A DNA stretch of 32,610 nucleotides from Roseburia sp. (GTDB lineage: Bacteria; Bacillota; Clostridia; Lachnospirales; Lachnospiraceae). The position numbers and the translations under genes were made by a program. Below the pieces are notes generated by a model. It was not told where the DNA came from and searched no databases. It was given only the letters and a program-made list of their open reading frames with translations. This document shows, in pieces, positions 14,201 to 22,014 of the stretch; position 1 is the stretch's first letter; each line of letters begins with the position of its first letter. Where the stretch lies: positions 1-32,610 of the forward strand of contig DMYD01000050.1 in assembly GCA_003483745.1 (NCBI GenBank). The letters run 5' to 3'.

Positions 14201-15758
14201 GGAATTTCAGAAAATAAAACTACATAGAAGTGAAAAAAACGGACCTGCAGTCACACAGATCACACTGGATGATGGTTATAATGTGCCGGATTACAGACAG
14301 GACGTTGTAAAAGTTATAAAAGAGCGTGGCGAGCTGCGTTTTGATGAGGTAAAAGCAATGGAGGGGGCTGCATGGATTAAGGGCAGTCTGGTTTTTAAAG
14401 TGCTTTACCGGAGTGATAAGCAGGAAGGAAAAATAAGCTGCCTGCGCGGTGAAATCCCATTTCAGGAACGGCTTAACATGGATGGACTGAGTGAGTATGA
14501 TACAGTTCATGCTGCAGGGAATATTGAAGATCTTACAATCGGTGTGATCAATTCCCGGAAGTTAAATATCCGTGCGGTAATTGTCCTGACGGCAGCGGCA
14601 GAAAAAGAAGCGGATGAGGAACTGACCTGTGAACTCTTAGATGGCAGTGCTTATGAACAGAATATCGTGGAGCGGGAAGCATTAAAACTGCTTGCTGTGC
14701 GGCGTGATATCTGCAGGCAGAAGAGTGAAGCGGTGCTGCCGTCAAGTAAACCCAATATTCATGAAATACTCTGGCAGAGTATGCAGCTCCGCAATGTAGA
14801 AAGCAGACTCACAGAAGGAAATATCCGACTTTCGGGAGAAATACTTGTTTCCATACTGTACAATGATGAGGAGAAAGTGGAGCATTTGTCCTGGTACGAG
14901 ACGACAGTTCCGCTGGATGTGCAGGCGGAGTGTGGTGTCATGGAGAATGACTGTATCTGGCAGGTACAGATGACACCTGTGACAATGGAACTGGAAGTCA
15001 AACCGGATTATGACGGGGAAGAGCGGATCCTTGTCATGGAACTGGCATTAGATACCAACATCCGTATCTGGAAAGAAGAAAAGATAAGACTTTTGACAGA
15101 TTTGTATTCATTGCAGAAAGAGGTAAAACCGGTCTTTTGCGAATGCCCGCTGGAGCGTCTTTTGGTAAAAAATGCTGCAAAGTGCAGGCTGACAGAACAG
15201 ATGGAATTGAAAGAAGACAAAGAAAAAGTACTTCAGATTTGTTCTTGTGAGGGAAAAGTGCTCTTAGAGCGGCAGGAAATAAAATCAGATGGTGTTCTTG
15301 CAGAGGGGACGATCGAGGTTAGTATTTTATACATTACTCCGGATGACCATATGCCGGTTGGAGCAGTGCAGGAGATTTATCCATTTTCACAGCTTGTGGA
15401 AATCCCGGAAATGTCAGAGCAGGCGAAAGTGGAACTGGATGCATCCTTAGAGCAGCTATCTGCAGTGATGCTTGATCAGGAACATGTTGAGATCCGTGCG
15501 GCAGTACGGCTGGATCTGCTGGCTTTTGTGCAGGAGAGTATGCAAAATATCGAGGATGCCACAGAGACGGAGTTAGATCTTGAGATGTTGCGGAACCGGC
15601 CGGGACTGGTGGGTTATATTGCAAAGACAGGAGATGATCTTTGGACCATTGCCAAGGAAAATCACACGACGATACAAAATATCATGGAAACAAATCATAG
15701 AAAAAGTGAGGTTCTTTTAGCGGGCGAAAAGGTTTTGATCGTAAAACAGGTCGGGTGA
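14199..15758 (+). CDS. SPOCS (DUF3794) and LysM domain protein
   Basis: This gene encodes a 519-residue protein with repeated SPOCS (DUF3794) regions and a C-terminal LysM. The N-terminal region has VTQITLDDGYNVPDYRQDVVKVI, which is diagnostic of the family. Related folds recur around 180-280 and 325-425. LysM covers about 470-517 (GYIAKTGDDLWTIAKENHTTIQNIM). The same architecture occurs in C. difficile SipL, a spore-coat protein that binds SpoIVA, but related SPOCS-LysM proteins are widespread in Clostridia, so a sporulation role is only possible. The TTG at 14199 is preferred: GGGGGA lies 7 nt upstream and LEFQKIKLHRSEKN aligns with the family N-terminus; an ATG at 14166 lies in a hairpin loop without a site. 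No signal peptide is seen. Expression probably depends on read-through of the veg terminator or on unfolding of that hairpin. Confidence 0.88.
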   Translation: MEFQKIKLHRSEKNGPAVTQITLDDGYNVPDYRQDVVKVIKERGELRFDEVKAMEGAAWIKGSLVFKVLYRSDKQEGKISCLRGEIPFQERLNMDGLSEYDTVHAAGNIEDLTIGVINSRKLNIRAVIVLTAAAEKEADEELTCELLDGSAYEQNIVEREALKLLAVRRDICRQKSEAVLPSSKPNIHEILWQSMQLRNVESRLTEGNIRLSGEILVSILYNDEEKVEHLSWYETTVPLDVQAECGVMENDCIWQVQMTPVTMELEVKPDYDGEERILVMELALDTNIRIWKEEKIRLLTDLYSLQKEVKPVFCECPLERLLVKNAAKCRLTEQMELKEDKEKVLQICSCEGKVLLERQEIKSDGVLAEGTIEVSILYITPDDHMPVGAVQEIYPFSQLVEIPEMSEQAKVELDASLEQLSAVMLDQEHVEIRAAVRLDLLAFVQESMQNIEDATETELDLEMLRNRPGLVGYIAKTGDDLWTIAKENHTTIQNIMETNHRKSEVLLAGEKVLIVKQVG

Positions 15759-15823
15759 AATATTAAGTATTTGTGAATTTCTGGAAATACTAACAAACAT
15801 ATATAAAATTATGGTAAAATATT

Positions 15824-15866
15824 TAGGTACGGCTTCTGCCACAAGCAGTCTGCCGTGCCTATTTTT
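15824..15866 (+). terminator. Terminator or attenuator before the NlpC/P60 gene
   Basis: TAGGTACGGC (15824-15833) pairs with GCCGTGCCTA (15852-15861) with one T-G pair. An inner CTGC/GCAG pairs too. TTTTT follows. It lies 66 nt after the SPOCS-LysM stop and 27 nt before the next start, so it may end the first transcript or attenuate the second. Confidence 0.65.
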
Positions 15867-15892
15867 GTGAGTGACAGAAGGAGAAATGCTTT

Positions 15893-17236
15893 ATGAAGTG
15901 GGAAAAGGCATTAAAATATACAAAAAAACGAAAAAGAATCATTGCTGCAGTAATGGCTGGGGTGATCGGATTTGCCTGCTTTTACTCTGCAGATGCATCC
16001 GTGATAAAAGATGCGCAGAAGAAGAAAAATGAGGCGAAGCAAAATTTAGACAATATCAATCAGCAGATCAATAATATACAGAGTGAGCAGAGCAAAGTAA
16101 AAAGCCAGATGGCGGCATATGATGAGCAGCTGATGTCACTTCTGACAGATATGGAACTTTTGAAAACGGATATTGAAAATAAGGAAGGCGAGATAGATCA
16201 GGCAAAGACAGACCTTGCTGCGGCACAGGAAAAGGAACAGCAGCAGTATGCGGATATGAAAAAAAGGATCCAGTACATGTATGAAAACGGTGACGATACA
16301 TTTTTGGATGCACTTGTGGAATCTGAAGATATATCGGATCTGTTAAACCGTGTAGAATATGTCTCGGAAGTATATAGCTATGACAGGGAACTTTTGGTGG
16401 CATATCAGGAAACGGTACAGGAAGTGGCAGATTTAGAGTCACAGTTAGAGCAGGAATTAGCGGATATGGAGGAACTGAAACAAAGTTATGAGCAGCAGGA
16501 AGCTTCGCTGAATCAGGTGATCAATGAAAAGAAAGCGCAGATTGCAGATTTTGATTCACAGCTTTCGAACGCGAAAACATTAGCGAGCCAGTATGCTTCC
16601 ACCATCCGCAAACAGAATGAAGTGATTGCACAGGAACAGGCACGTCAGGAAAAAGCCCGGAAAGCAGCAGAAGAGAAGGCAAAGAAAGCAGCTGCAGCCA
16701 AGAAAAGCAAGAAAAACAAAGATACTACAACAACGGCATCCTCTGACAGCGGCACAGCAACGGATACAGCAGACAGTACTACTTCGGGGACTGGTACGGG
16801 CAGCAGTACATCCACGACGAATACCAGCAGCAGTTCGTCTGGCAGTTCGACAGGATTGACGGATAATGGATTAAATCCATCCTACTCTACCGGCGTGAGT
16901 GGCAGCAGTGTGGTATCTTATGCATCTAATTTTGTGGGAAATCCGTATGTGTTTGGTGGAAACAGCCTGACTGAGGGAACAGACTGTTCTGGGTTTGTGT
17001 CTCTTGTATACAGCCATTTTGGTGTTTCACTTCCGAGAAGTTCTTATGCGCTTCAGTCGAGCGGACAGGCTGTCAGCTATGAGAACGCACAGCCGGGAGA
17101 CATTATCTGTTATCCGGGACATGTGGCAATCTATATGGGCGGCGGCAGGATCGTCCATGCGTCGACACCGTCGAGCGGTATCTGCTACGGAAGTGCAACT
17201 TACCGTACGATCACAACAGTGCGTCGTGTGCTGTAA
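15893..17236 (+). CDS. Secreted coiled-coil NlpC/P60 peptidoglycan hydrolase
   Basis: This gene encodes a 447-residue cell-wall endopeptidase of the CwlO/PcsB type. A basic N-terminus and hydrophobic segment (residues 16-36) form the signal peptide, with possible cleavage after ADA. Residues 38-265 are a long coiled coil (NLDNINQQINNIQSEQSKV onwards), a region that in PcsB and CwlO mediates control by FtsEX. A low-complexity linker of K/A then T/S/G/D repeats runs about 252-325. The NlpC/P60 domain covers about 330-447, with catalytic C365 (TDCSGF), H410 (GHVAIY) and third residue H422 (IVHAS), which cleaves D-Glu-diamino acid bonds in related enzymes. AGAAGGAG precedes the ATG. No ftsEX is in the window. 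An upstream hairpin at 15824-15866 may regulate it. Confidence 0.94.
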   Translation: MKWEKALKYTKKRKRIIAAVMAGVIGFACFYSADASVIKDAQKKKNEAKQNLDNINQQINNIQSEQSKVKSQMAAYDEQLMSLLTDMELLKTDIENKEGEIDQAKTDLAAAQEKEQQQYADMKKRIQYMYENGDDTFLDALVESEDISDLLNRVEYVSEVYSYDRELLVAYQETVQEVADLESQLEQELADMEELKQSYEQQEASLNQVINEKKAQIADFDSQLSNAKTLASQYASTIRKQNEVIAQEQARQEKARKAAEEKAKKAAAAKKSKKNKDTTTTASSDSGTATDTADSTTSGTGTGSSTSTTNTSSSSSGSSTGLTDNGLNPSYSTGVSGSSVVSYASNFVGNPYVFGGNSLTEGTDCSGFVSLVYSHFGVSLPRSSYALQSSGQAVSYENAQPGDIICYPGHVAIYMGGGRIVHASTPSSGICYGSATYRTITTVRRVL

Positions 17237-17302
17237 GGATTTTGATGATAAAAATGCAGCAATAGATATTGAAAAAAATTTATGAATTATATCAAAATTA
17301 TG

Positions 17303-17309
17303 CTATAAT
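17303..17309 (+). promoter_or_regulatory. yqeY-map promoter -10
   Basis: A perfect TATAAT (17304-17309) with TG one base upstream gives an extended -10. The -35 region is A/T-rich without a good match. It lies 37 nt upstream of the yqeY start. Confidence 0.5.
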
Positions 17310-17346
17310 CAGATAAGATTATTAGAATCAGGAAGGTAGGATCGTT

Positions 17347-17784
17347 ATGCAGTTTGAAACATTACAAAAAGACATGATAGCAGCCATGAAGGCGAGAGAT
17401 AAAGTACGTAAGGATGCAATCTCCACATTGGTTTCCGCAGCAAAAAAAGTTGCGATTGATGAGGGATGCAGAGATGATATCAAGGAAGAACTGGTGAACA
17501 GAGTAATTTTAAAGGAAATGAAATCCGTAAAAGAGCAGATTGATACCTGCCCTGCAAGCAGAGAGGATCTTCTGGCAGAATATCAGACGAGATACGATAT
17601 TTTTGCAGAATATGCACCGAAAATGATGTCAGCAGAAGAGGTAGAATCATATATTACAGAAAAGTTTGCTGATGTGGCAGCAAGTAAAAATAAAGGTCAG
17701 ATCATGAAAGCTGTAATGCCGGAGTTAAAAGGAAAGGCAGAAGGCAGTGTGATCAATCAGGTGGTGCAGAAATTATGTCAGTAA
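17347..17784 (+). CDS. yqeY: GatB/YqeY domain protein
   Basis: This gene encodes a 145-residue protein homologous to the C-terminal tRNA-binding domain of GatB, as a stand-alone protein of usual length. Signatures are MKARDKVRKDAISTLVSA at about 13-30, ASREDLLAEYQTRYDIFAEYAPKMMS in the middle, and KNKGQIMKAVMPELKGKAEGSVINQVVQ at the C-terminus. Family function is not settled; a link to tRNA or translation is likely from homology. AGGAAGG lies upstream of the ATG at 17347. It overlaps map by 10 nt (ATG of map inside its last codons), so translation is coupled. Confidence 0.92.
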   Translation: MQFETLQKDMIAAMKARDKVRKDAISTLVSAAKKVAIDEGCRDDIKEELVNRVILKEMKSVKEQIDTCPASREDLLAEYQTRYDIFAEYAPKMMSAEEVESYITEKFADVAASKNKGQIMKAVMPELKGKAEGSVINQVVQKLCQ

Positions 17785-18650
17785 AAATCGGTAGAAATGA
17801 TCCGTGCTGGTGCGGAAGTGGAAAAAAATATAAAGTATGCCATCAGGCATTTGATGAGCGTATCGCAATGATCGCTTCACAGGGACATATTGTCCCGACA
17901 CATGATCTGATCAAAAATGCAGATCAGATCGCAGGAATCAAGGAGAGCTGTAAAATCAATATCGCAGTGCTTGATTACATTGAGAAACATATTCATGAGG
18001 GAATGAATACGGCAGAGATCGATAAGATTGTTTATGACATGACAACAGAGATGGGTGGTATTCCGGCACCGCTTAACTATGAGGGATATCCGTACAGTGT
18101 ATGTACTTCCGTCAACGATCAGGTGTGCCATGGATTTCCATCAAAAGATGTGATCTTAAAGTCCGGTGATATCATTAATGTGGATGTATCCACAATCTTG
18201 AATGGGTATTTCTCAGATTCCTCAAGAATGTTTTGCATCGGAGATGTAAGCCCGGAGAAGAAACGTCTTGTCGAAGTGACAAAAGAATGCGTGGAGCTTG
18301 GCTTAAAAGAAGTAAAACCATGGGGATTTTTAGGCGATATGGGGCAGGCTGTGCATGACCATGCATTTGAAAACGGCTATACGGTAGTGCGTGAGATCGG
18401 TGGGCATGGCGTTGGACTTGAGTTCCATGAGGAACCATGGGTTGGTTACAATACCAAACGTGGACAGGAAATGCTTTTAGTTCCCGGCATGATCTTTACG
18501 ATCGAACCGATGGTCAATATGGGAAAAGTAGATATTTATGTAGATTCTAAAAATGACTGGGAAGTTTACACTGAGGATGGACTTCCATCTGCACAGTGGG
18601 AGATCATGGTACTGGTGACGGAAGATGGTCATGAGGTGCTCTGCTGGTAA
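17775..18650 (+). CDS. map: Methionine aminopeptidase type I with SEC-C zinc motif
   Basis: This gene encodes a 291-residue enzyme that removes the initiator methionine. Residues 8-23 are a SEC-C motif (C11, C13, C22, H23), a zinc-binding module shared with SecA that may help dock at the ribosome; most bacterial MetAPs (about 250 residues) lack it. The catalytic domain has the five metal ligands D137 (INVDVS), D148 (FSDSS), H211 (GGHGVGLEFHEEP), E244 (FTIEPM) and E276 (AQWEIMV). The ATG at 17775 lies within the end of yqeY with little ribosome binding site, consistent with coupled translation. No strong terminator follows, only a weak CTGACAG/CTGTCAG hairpin at 18658-18683. Confidence 0.95.
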   Translation: MSVKIGRNDPCWCGSGKKYKVCHQAFDERIAMIASQGHIVPTHDLIKNADQIAGIKESCKINIAVLDYIEKHIHEGMNTAEIDKIVYDMTTEMGGIPAPLNYEGYPYSVCTSVNDQVCHGFPSKDVILKSGDIINVDVSTILNGYFSDSSRMFCIGDVSPEKKRLVEVTKECVELGLKEVKPWGFLGDMGQAVHDHAFENGYTVVREIGGHGVGLEFHEEPWVGYNTKRGQEMLLVPGMIFTIEPMVNMGKVDIYVDSKNDWEVYTEDGLPSAQWEIMVLVTEDGHEVLCW

Positions 18651-18704
18651 AATTTGTCTGACAGAAACAGAGTATGCTGTCAGTGGTATGTTTCCGTGCA
18701 AAAT

Positions 18705-19325
18705 TCAGAATCTGTGAAACAGTGGATATTTTCCAAACAACAGTACCTGTAAAGCTTCATCGTGATAACGAATGACATGGCGGTAGATCACAATCGCTGA
18801 GATGATAAAACAGCCGAGTCGTATAGAGTTTACGGAAACAAGCAGGAATACAGTCAGCGTAAACAGTCCGTACGTGATGACAGACCGGAAGGAATGTGGA
18901 CGAAGTGTGATTACCAGTGAAAATAGAATATAATAAAAGATCAGACCAAAGAGCGGATGAACTTCCGGAAATAGTCCGATCATGACACCGAAAGAGACGG
19001 CAATTGCTTTGCCGCCTCTTTCTTTTTGGAAAAACGGAAAAGCATGACCAAATACCGGGGCAGCCATGACGAGTGCAAATAGCAGGGAGTCACGGTCTAA
19101 GATCCTGCTTGCAAAAAATACCGGAACGGCGCCTTTTAAAAGCTCGAATAACAGGGAAAGCGTTCCGGCAAAAAAGCCGGCCTGCATGTAGGCATTTGCA
19201 ACGCCCGGATTATGGTCATCGGATGATTTTGTGATGTCGGTATTGAAAAATAATCTGGGAATCCAGTAGGCAAACAATGTACTGCCAAGGATGAATCCCA
19301 GAAAAATAAAAAGAAAATATGTCAT
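18705..19325 (-). CDS. Divergent PlsY-like membrane acyltransferase homologue
   Basis: This gene encodes a 206-residue integral membrane protein with about five hydrophobic segments. It resembles PlsY, which transfers an acyl group from acyl phosphate to glycerol-3-phosphate. It keeps FILGSTLFAYWI near residues 11-23 (PlsY GSIPFGY), LLKGAVPV (PlsY KG-P motif) and GHAFPFFQKERGGKAIA at about 94-110 (PlsY GHCFPVFLKFKGGKGVA). The SGNIGATN motif is changed to HNPGVANAYM at about 39-48. It may therefore use another acceptor or be a paralogue; canonical plsY is not in the window. Its ATG overlaps the stop of the glycosyltransferase gene by 4 nt (ATGA), so the two are translationally coupled. A lipid role is strongly suggested; the exact reaction is not. 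Confidence 0.75.
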   Translation of the reverse strand: MTYFLFIFLGFILGSTLFAYWIPRLFFNTDITKSSDDHNPGVANAYMQAGFFAGTLSLLFELLKGAVPVFFASRILDRDSLLFALVMAAPVFGHAFPFFQKERGGKAIAVSFGVMIGLFPEVHPLFGLIFYYILFSLVITLRPHSFRSVITYGLFTLTVFLLVSVNSIRLGCFIISAIVIYRHVIRYHDEALQVLLFGKYPLFHRF

Positions 19326-20461
19326 AGCTTCTCCAGTTTTTTTATAATGTGTATGGCAGCGTCTGGTTTTCCGTTTTCTTTTTGTGCCAGAAGCATTTCT
19401 TCGCGCAGAGAGCTGTTCCCATGCGTATCCGGGGAGTCAGAGAGCAGTCTTTTTCCGAGAGTGATCTGTTTGGCAATGTATTTTGAAGAGACGGAAAGGT
19501 GCCTTTTTACAAAAAAATTGCGGTTTGCAGTCTCACATCCGGGGATTGGCGCTGTATGGACGATCGGGATACGTTTCACTAATGCTTCGGTGGAAGTAAG
19601 TCCGCCCGGTTTGGTGAAAATTACATCACAGGCATCCATATAGTCTGCAACCCGGTTGGTATAGCCTAGAATATGAACGCGTGGATTATTTTGAAATTGT
19701 TTCTGTAACACGTTGTAAATACGCTTGTTGCTGCCACAGATAATGACAATATGTTCGCCGGATTTTAAACGCAGTGACAGTTCTGCTGCAAATATGGCAA
19801 GTTTTCCAAATCCCATACTGCCACTCATGACCAGACAGATCGGGATATCCTGTGGCAGATTTAAAGAGTCACGCGCGCGGACCTTTGCTAAAATGCGGTC
19901 TCCGGACGGGGAAAATGCTTCGCCAACAGGGATGCCGTAAGGGTATAATTTACCGGCAGGAATCCCACGGTGCACATATTCTGCGACACAGTCTTCGTGA
20001 GGAAGAAAATAGGCGTCAAGATTTGTTTCTTCCCAGAACGGAATACAGGTATAATCCGTGCCGATGGCAATGGCGGGGATCTTTAACATTCCTTTTTTCT
20101 TCATGTATGTCATCGTTTCTGCAGGGTAAAGATGAGGTGTTACGATGACATCATAATCATGCTGCTTTAAATAGGCAGCCAGCTTTTTCGCCATCAGTGC
20201 ATTGGCATAGTAGACTGGCGACTTATGTTTGCTGTTAGAAATTGCCATGCCGGCCTTATAGAGCATACCAAAGATGTGTGGCATATGTTTTACAAGTTCC
20301 ACGTAGGCACCGCCTACTGCATGTGAAGTTTTTTTGCCGGAGAGCAGAAATATGTCCAGCATGTCGGCAGTGTGGCCGCACCGGATGGCAGCTTCCCGGA
20401 TCGCTTTTCCGGCGGCATTGTGCCCTTCGCCGGTATTACAGGATAAAATTAAGATTCTCAT
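19322..20461 (-). CDS. MGDG-synthase/UgtP-type lipid glycosyltransferase
   Basis: This gene encodes a 379-residue GT-B glycosyltransferase of family GT28. The N-terminal MRILILSCNTGEGHNAAGKAI is the hallmark of monogalactosyldiacylglycerol synthases and UgtP, which move a sugar from UDP-sugar to diacylglycerol at the membrane face. VTPHLYPAE and AIGTDYTCIPFWEE follow. The C-terminal domain has VMSGSMGFGK, ICGSNKRIY, HILGYTNRVADYM and the nucleotide-sugar loop KPGGLTSTEALVKRIP around 285-300. No membrane segment is obvious, as expected for a peripheral enzyme. The ATG at 20461 fits the family N-terminus but has no Shine-Dalgarno; a TG-C-TACACT -10 lies 7 nt upstream, so the mRNA may be leaderless. 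It is coupled to the PlsY-like gene. The sugar donor cannot be told from sequence. Confidence 0.88.
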   Translation of the reverse strand: MRILILSCNTGEGHNAAGKAIREAAIRCGHTADMLDIFLLSGKKTSHAVGGAYVELVKHMPHIFGMLYKAGMAISNSKHKSPVYYANALMAKKLAAYLKQHDYDVIVTPHLYPAETMTYMKKKGMLKIPAIAIGTDYTCIPFWEETNLDAYFLPHEDCVAEYVHRGIPAGKLYPYGIPVGEAFSPSGDRILAKVRARDSLNLPQDIPICLVMSGSMGFGKLAIFAAELSLRLKSGEHIVIICGSNKRIYNVLQKQFQNNPRVHILGYTNRVADYMDACDVIFTKPGGLTSTEALVKRIPIVHTAPIPGCETANRNFFVKRHLSVSSKYIAKQITLGKRLLSDSPDTHGNSSLREEMLLAQKENGKPDAAIHIIKKLEKL

Positions 20462-20468
20462 AGATACC

Positions 20469-20477
20469 AGTGTAGCA
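20469..20477 (-). promoter_or_regulatory. Extended -10 just upstream of the glycosyltransferase start
   Basis: On the minus strand, TGC-TACACT forms an extended -10 (TACACT at 20469-20474), only 7 nt before the ATG. The -35 region (TCGAAT) is poor. This spacing would place the transcription start at or next to the start codon. Confidence 0.4.
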
Positions 20478-20492
20478 TAACCGGGGCAAAAA

Positions 20493-20509
20493 TTCGATAC
20501 CTGATCGAA
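20493..20509. promoter_or_regulatory. Inverted repeat in the divergent promoter region
   Basis: TTCGATACCTGATCGAA has 6-bp arms with a 5-bp centre. It sits between the minus-strand glycosyltransferase promoter and the lacI-type gene's -35 (20515), a suitable place for an operator. The binding protein is unknown. Confidence 0.4.
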
Positions 20510-20514
20510 AGATA

Positions 20515-20543
20515 TTGATTTTTGATTGGAAATATTGTTAAAT
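20515..20543 (+). promoter_or_regulatory. Promoter of the LacI-type regulator gene
   Basis: -35 TTGATT (20515-20520), a 17-nt spacer and -10 TTAAAT (20538-20543), 31 nt upstream of the gene start. Confidence 0.5.
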
Positions 20544-20574
20544 AAAGGGGATTTGTGGTACGGGAGGTAAGGTT

Positions 20575-21612
20575 ATGGCGACGATCAAAGAAATTGCAAA
20601 AGCCTGCGGTGTGTCGGTAGCTACCGTTTCGAATATCCTGAATGAAAAGCCGGGGGCAAGCGAAGCGACAAGAAATCTTGTGTTAAAAACTGCAAAAGAA
20701 ATGGATTATATGCCAAACTATGTGGCAAAAAATTTAAAAGCGCGCAATACCAGAAGCATCGGAGTCATTGCAGAGGATATGACGATCTTTAGCATACCGG
20801 ACATCATTGACGGTATTACGGAATATTGTGAAAAGGTAAAATATCAGATCCTTCTGACCAATTTAAGATTGTATAAAAAATATAATGATTATTATTATCA
20901 CAGAACGGACTATTACGGACTGGTGGATGAGGAGATCAGGAAACTGATCGCAACACAGGTGGATGGAATCATTTATGTGACGGCACATGAGCGTATCATG
21001 CACTGTATCCCGGATAATTTAAGTATTCCAGCTGTGATGGCTTATGGTTATACGGAGAGTAAAAGCATCCCATCCGTAGTTGTGGATGACGAGCATGGTG
21101 CATATGAGATGATCCGTTATCTGATCGCACAGGGACATAAAAAAATCGGAGTGATCACCGGAAAAGCAGACAGCCTTCATGCGCAGGCACGTCTGATCGG
21201 ATATCAGAAGGCATTGCGTGATGAGGGACTTTTATATGATCCGGAGCTGATCTACTATGGAGACTGGGGCAGGGAATCCGGACATGCCGGAGCAGAGAAG
21301 CTTTTTAAAAAACATGTGACAGCAATATTCTGTATGAATGACCTCATGGCAGGCGGATGCTATGACTGGGCAGATGAGTCGGGGATAAAGATACCACAGG
21401 AGATATCTGTTGCGGGATACGATAACAGAGAACTGTCAAGCTATTATAAGCCGCCGCTCTCCACGACGGAGCTGCCACTTCATGATATCGGTTACAGGGC
21501 TGCTGAGGTTATGATCGGCCTGGTGGAGAAAAAGTCAGGCGAGACGGCAGAACCGCAGGTCTATAAAGTTCCATGTAAGCAGCTGATCCGCCAGTCGATC
21601 AAAACATTATAA
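20575..21612 (+). CDS. LacI family transcriptional regulator
   Basis: This gene encodes a 345-residue sugar-responsive repressor. Residues 2-22 form the LacI helix-turn-helix (ATIKEIAKACGVSVATVSNI), with the hinge helix near 48-58 (PNYVAKNLKARNT). The remainder is a periplasmic-binding-protein-like ligand domain: SIGVIAEDM, QVDGIIYV, VVVDDEHGAYEMIRYLIAQGHKKIGVITG, AIFCMNDLMAGGCYDWADE and VAGYDNRELSSYYKPPLSTTELP. A stretch around 100-115 rich in K, Y and D is longer than usual. GGGAGG precedes the ATG. It lies directly upstream of the GH127 operon in the same orientation, with a LacI-type palindrome (22015-22026) in between, so control of the arabinoside operon is likely. The inducer is probably an arabinose-containing sugar (inference). 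Confidence 0.93.
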   Translation: MATIKEIAKACGVSVATVSNILNEKPGASEATRNLVLKTAKEMDYMPNYVAKNLKARNTRSIGVIAEDMTIFSIPDIIDGITEYCEKVKYQILLTNLRLYKKYNDYYYHRTDYYGLVDEEIRKLIATQVDGIIYVTAHERIMHCIPDNLSIPAVMAYGYTESKSIPSVVVDDEHGAYEMIRYLIAQGHKKIGVITGKADSLHAQARLIGYQKALRDEGLLYDPELIYYGDWGRESGHAGAEKLFKKHVTAIFCMNDLMAGGCYDWADESGIKIPQEISVAGYDNRELSSYYKPPLSTTELPLHDIGYRAAEVMIGLVEKKSGETAEPQVYKVPCKQLIRQSIKTL

Positions 21613-21627
21613 AAATAAACCGTGATG

Positions 21628-21680
21628 AAACCGCCTCTGATGTCAGGCTTTTGAACTGATTCAGAAGGCGGTTTATTTGT
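21628..21680 (+). terminator. Terminator of the LacI-type gene
   Basis: AAACCGCC-TCTGA (21628-21640) pairs with TCAGA-A-GGCGGTTT (21661-21674) with one bulged A, followed by ATTTG. The T run is short. Confidence 0.7.
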
Positions 21681-21729
21681 GAACAGAAGAAGCATTTATG
21701 TTCATTATTTCTTGGAAATACGCACTATT

Positions 21730-21744
21730 TGTGCAAGTTGCACA
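21730..21744. promoter_or_regulatory. Palindromic site, unknown regulator
   Basis: TGTGCAAGTTGCACA has perfect 7-bp arms around one base. It is directly followed by TTAAACGATTTAA (21748-21760), a looser version of the LacI-type site nearer the operon. Confidence 0.4.
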
Positions 21745-21888
21745 TGGTTAAACGATTTAAAAAATAATAAAGTTGTGCGAAAAAGCAAAAACTGAGAAAA
21801 AATAAGAAAACACGAGATAATAACATAAAAATAAAAGATTATATATAGGTAAATAGAAAATAACAGACTTTAATTATGACAATTAGTA

Positions 21889-21897
21889 TGGTATAAA
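21889..21897 (+). promoter_or_regulatory. Candidate promoter of the arabinoside operon
   Basis: TG-G-TATAAA forms an extended -10 (TATAAA at 21892-21897). The -35 is weak (TTTAAT). It would give a leader of about 160 nt containing the LacI-type palindrome at 22015. Confidence 0.4.
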
Positions 21898-22014
21898 TAA
21901 ACAAGAACGAAACAGAAATCAATCAAAATGACAAAGAAAAGAAAAAACATTTCAGAAAAAGCAAAAAAGTGTGAATAAAATGTAAATAAACGGAAAATGA
22001 ACAGTTTAGTTTAA

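Noticed and set aside
18658..18683. CTGACAG/CTGTCAG hairpin after map
   Set aside because: The stem is 7 bp with a 12-nt loop and no T run, so it is too weak to call a terminator; noted only in the map entry.
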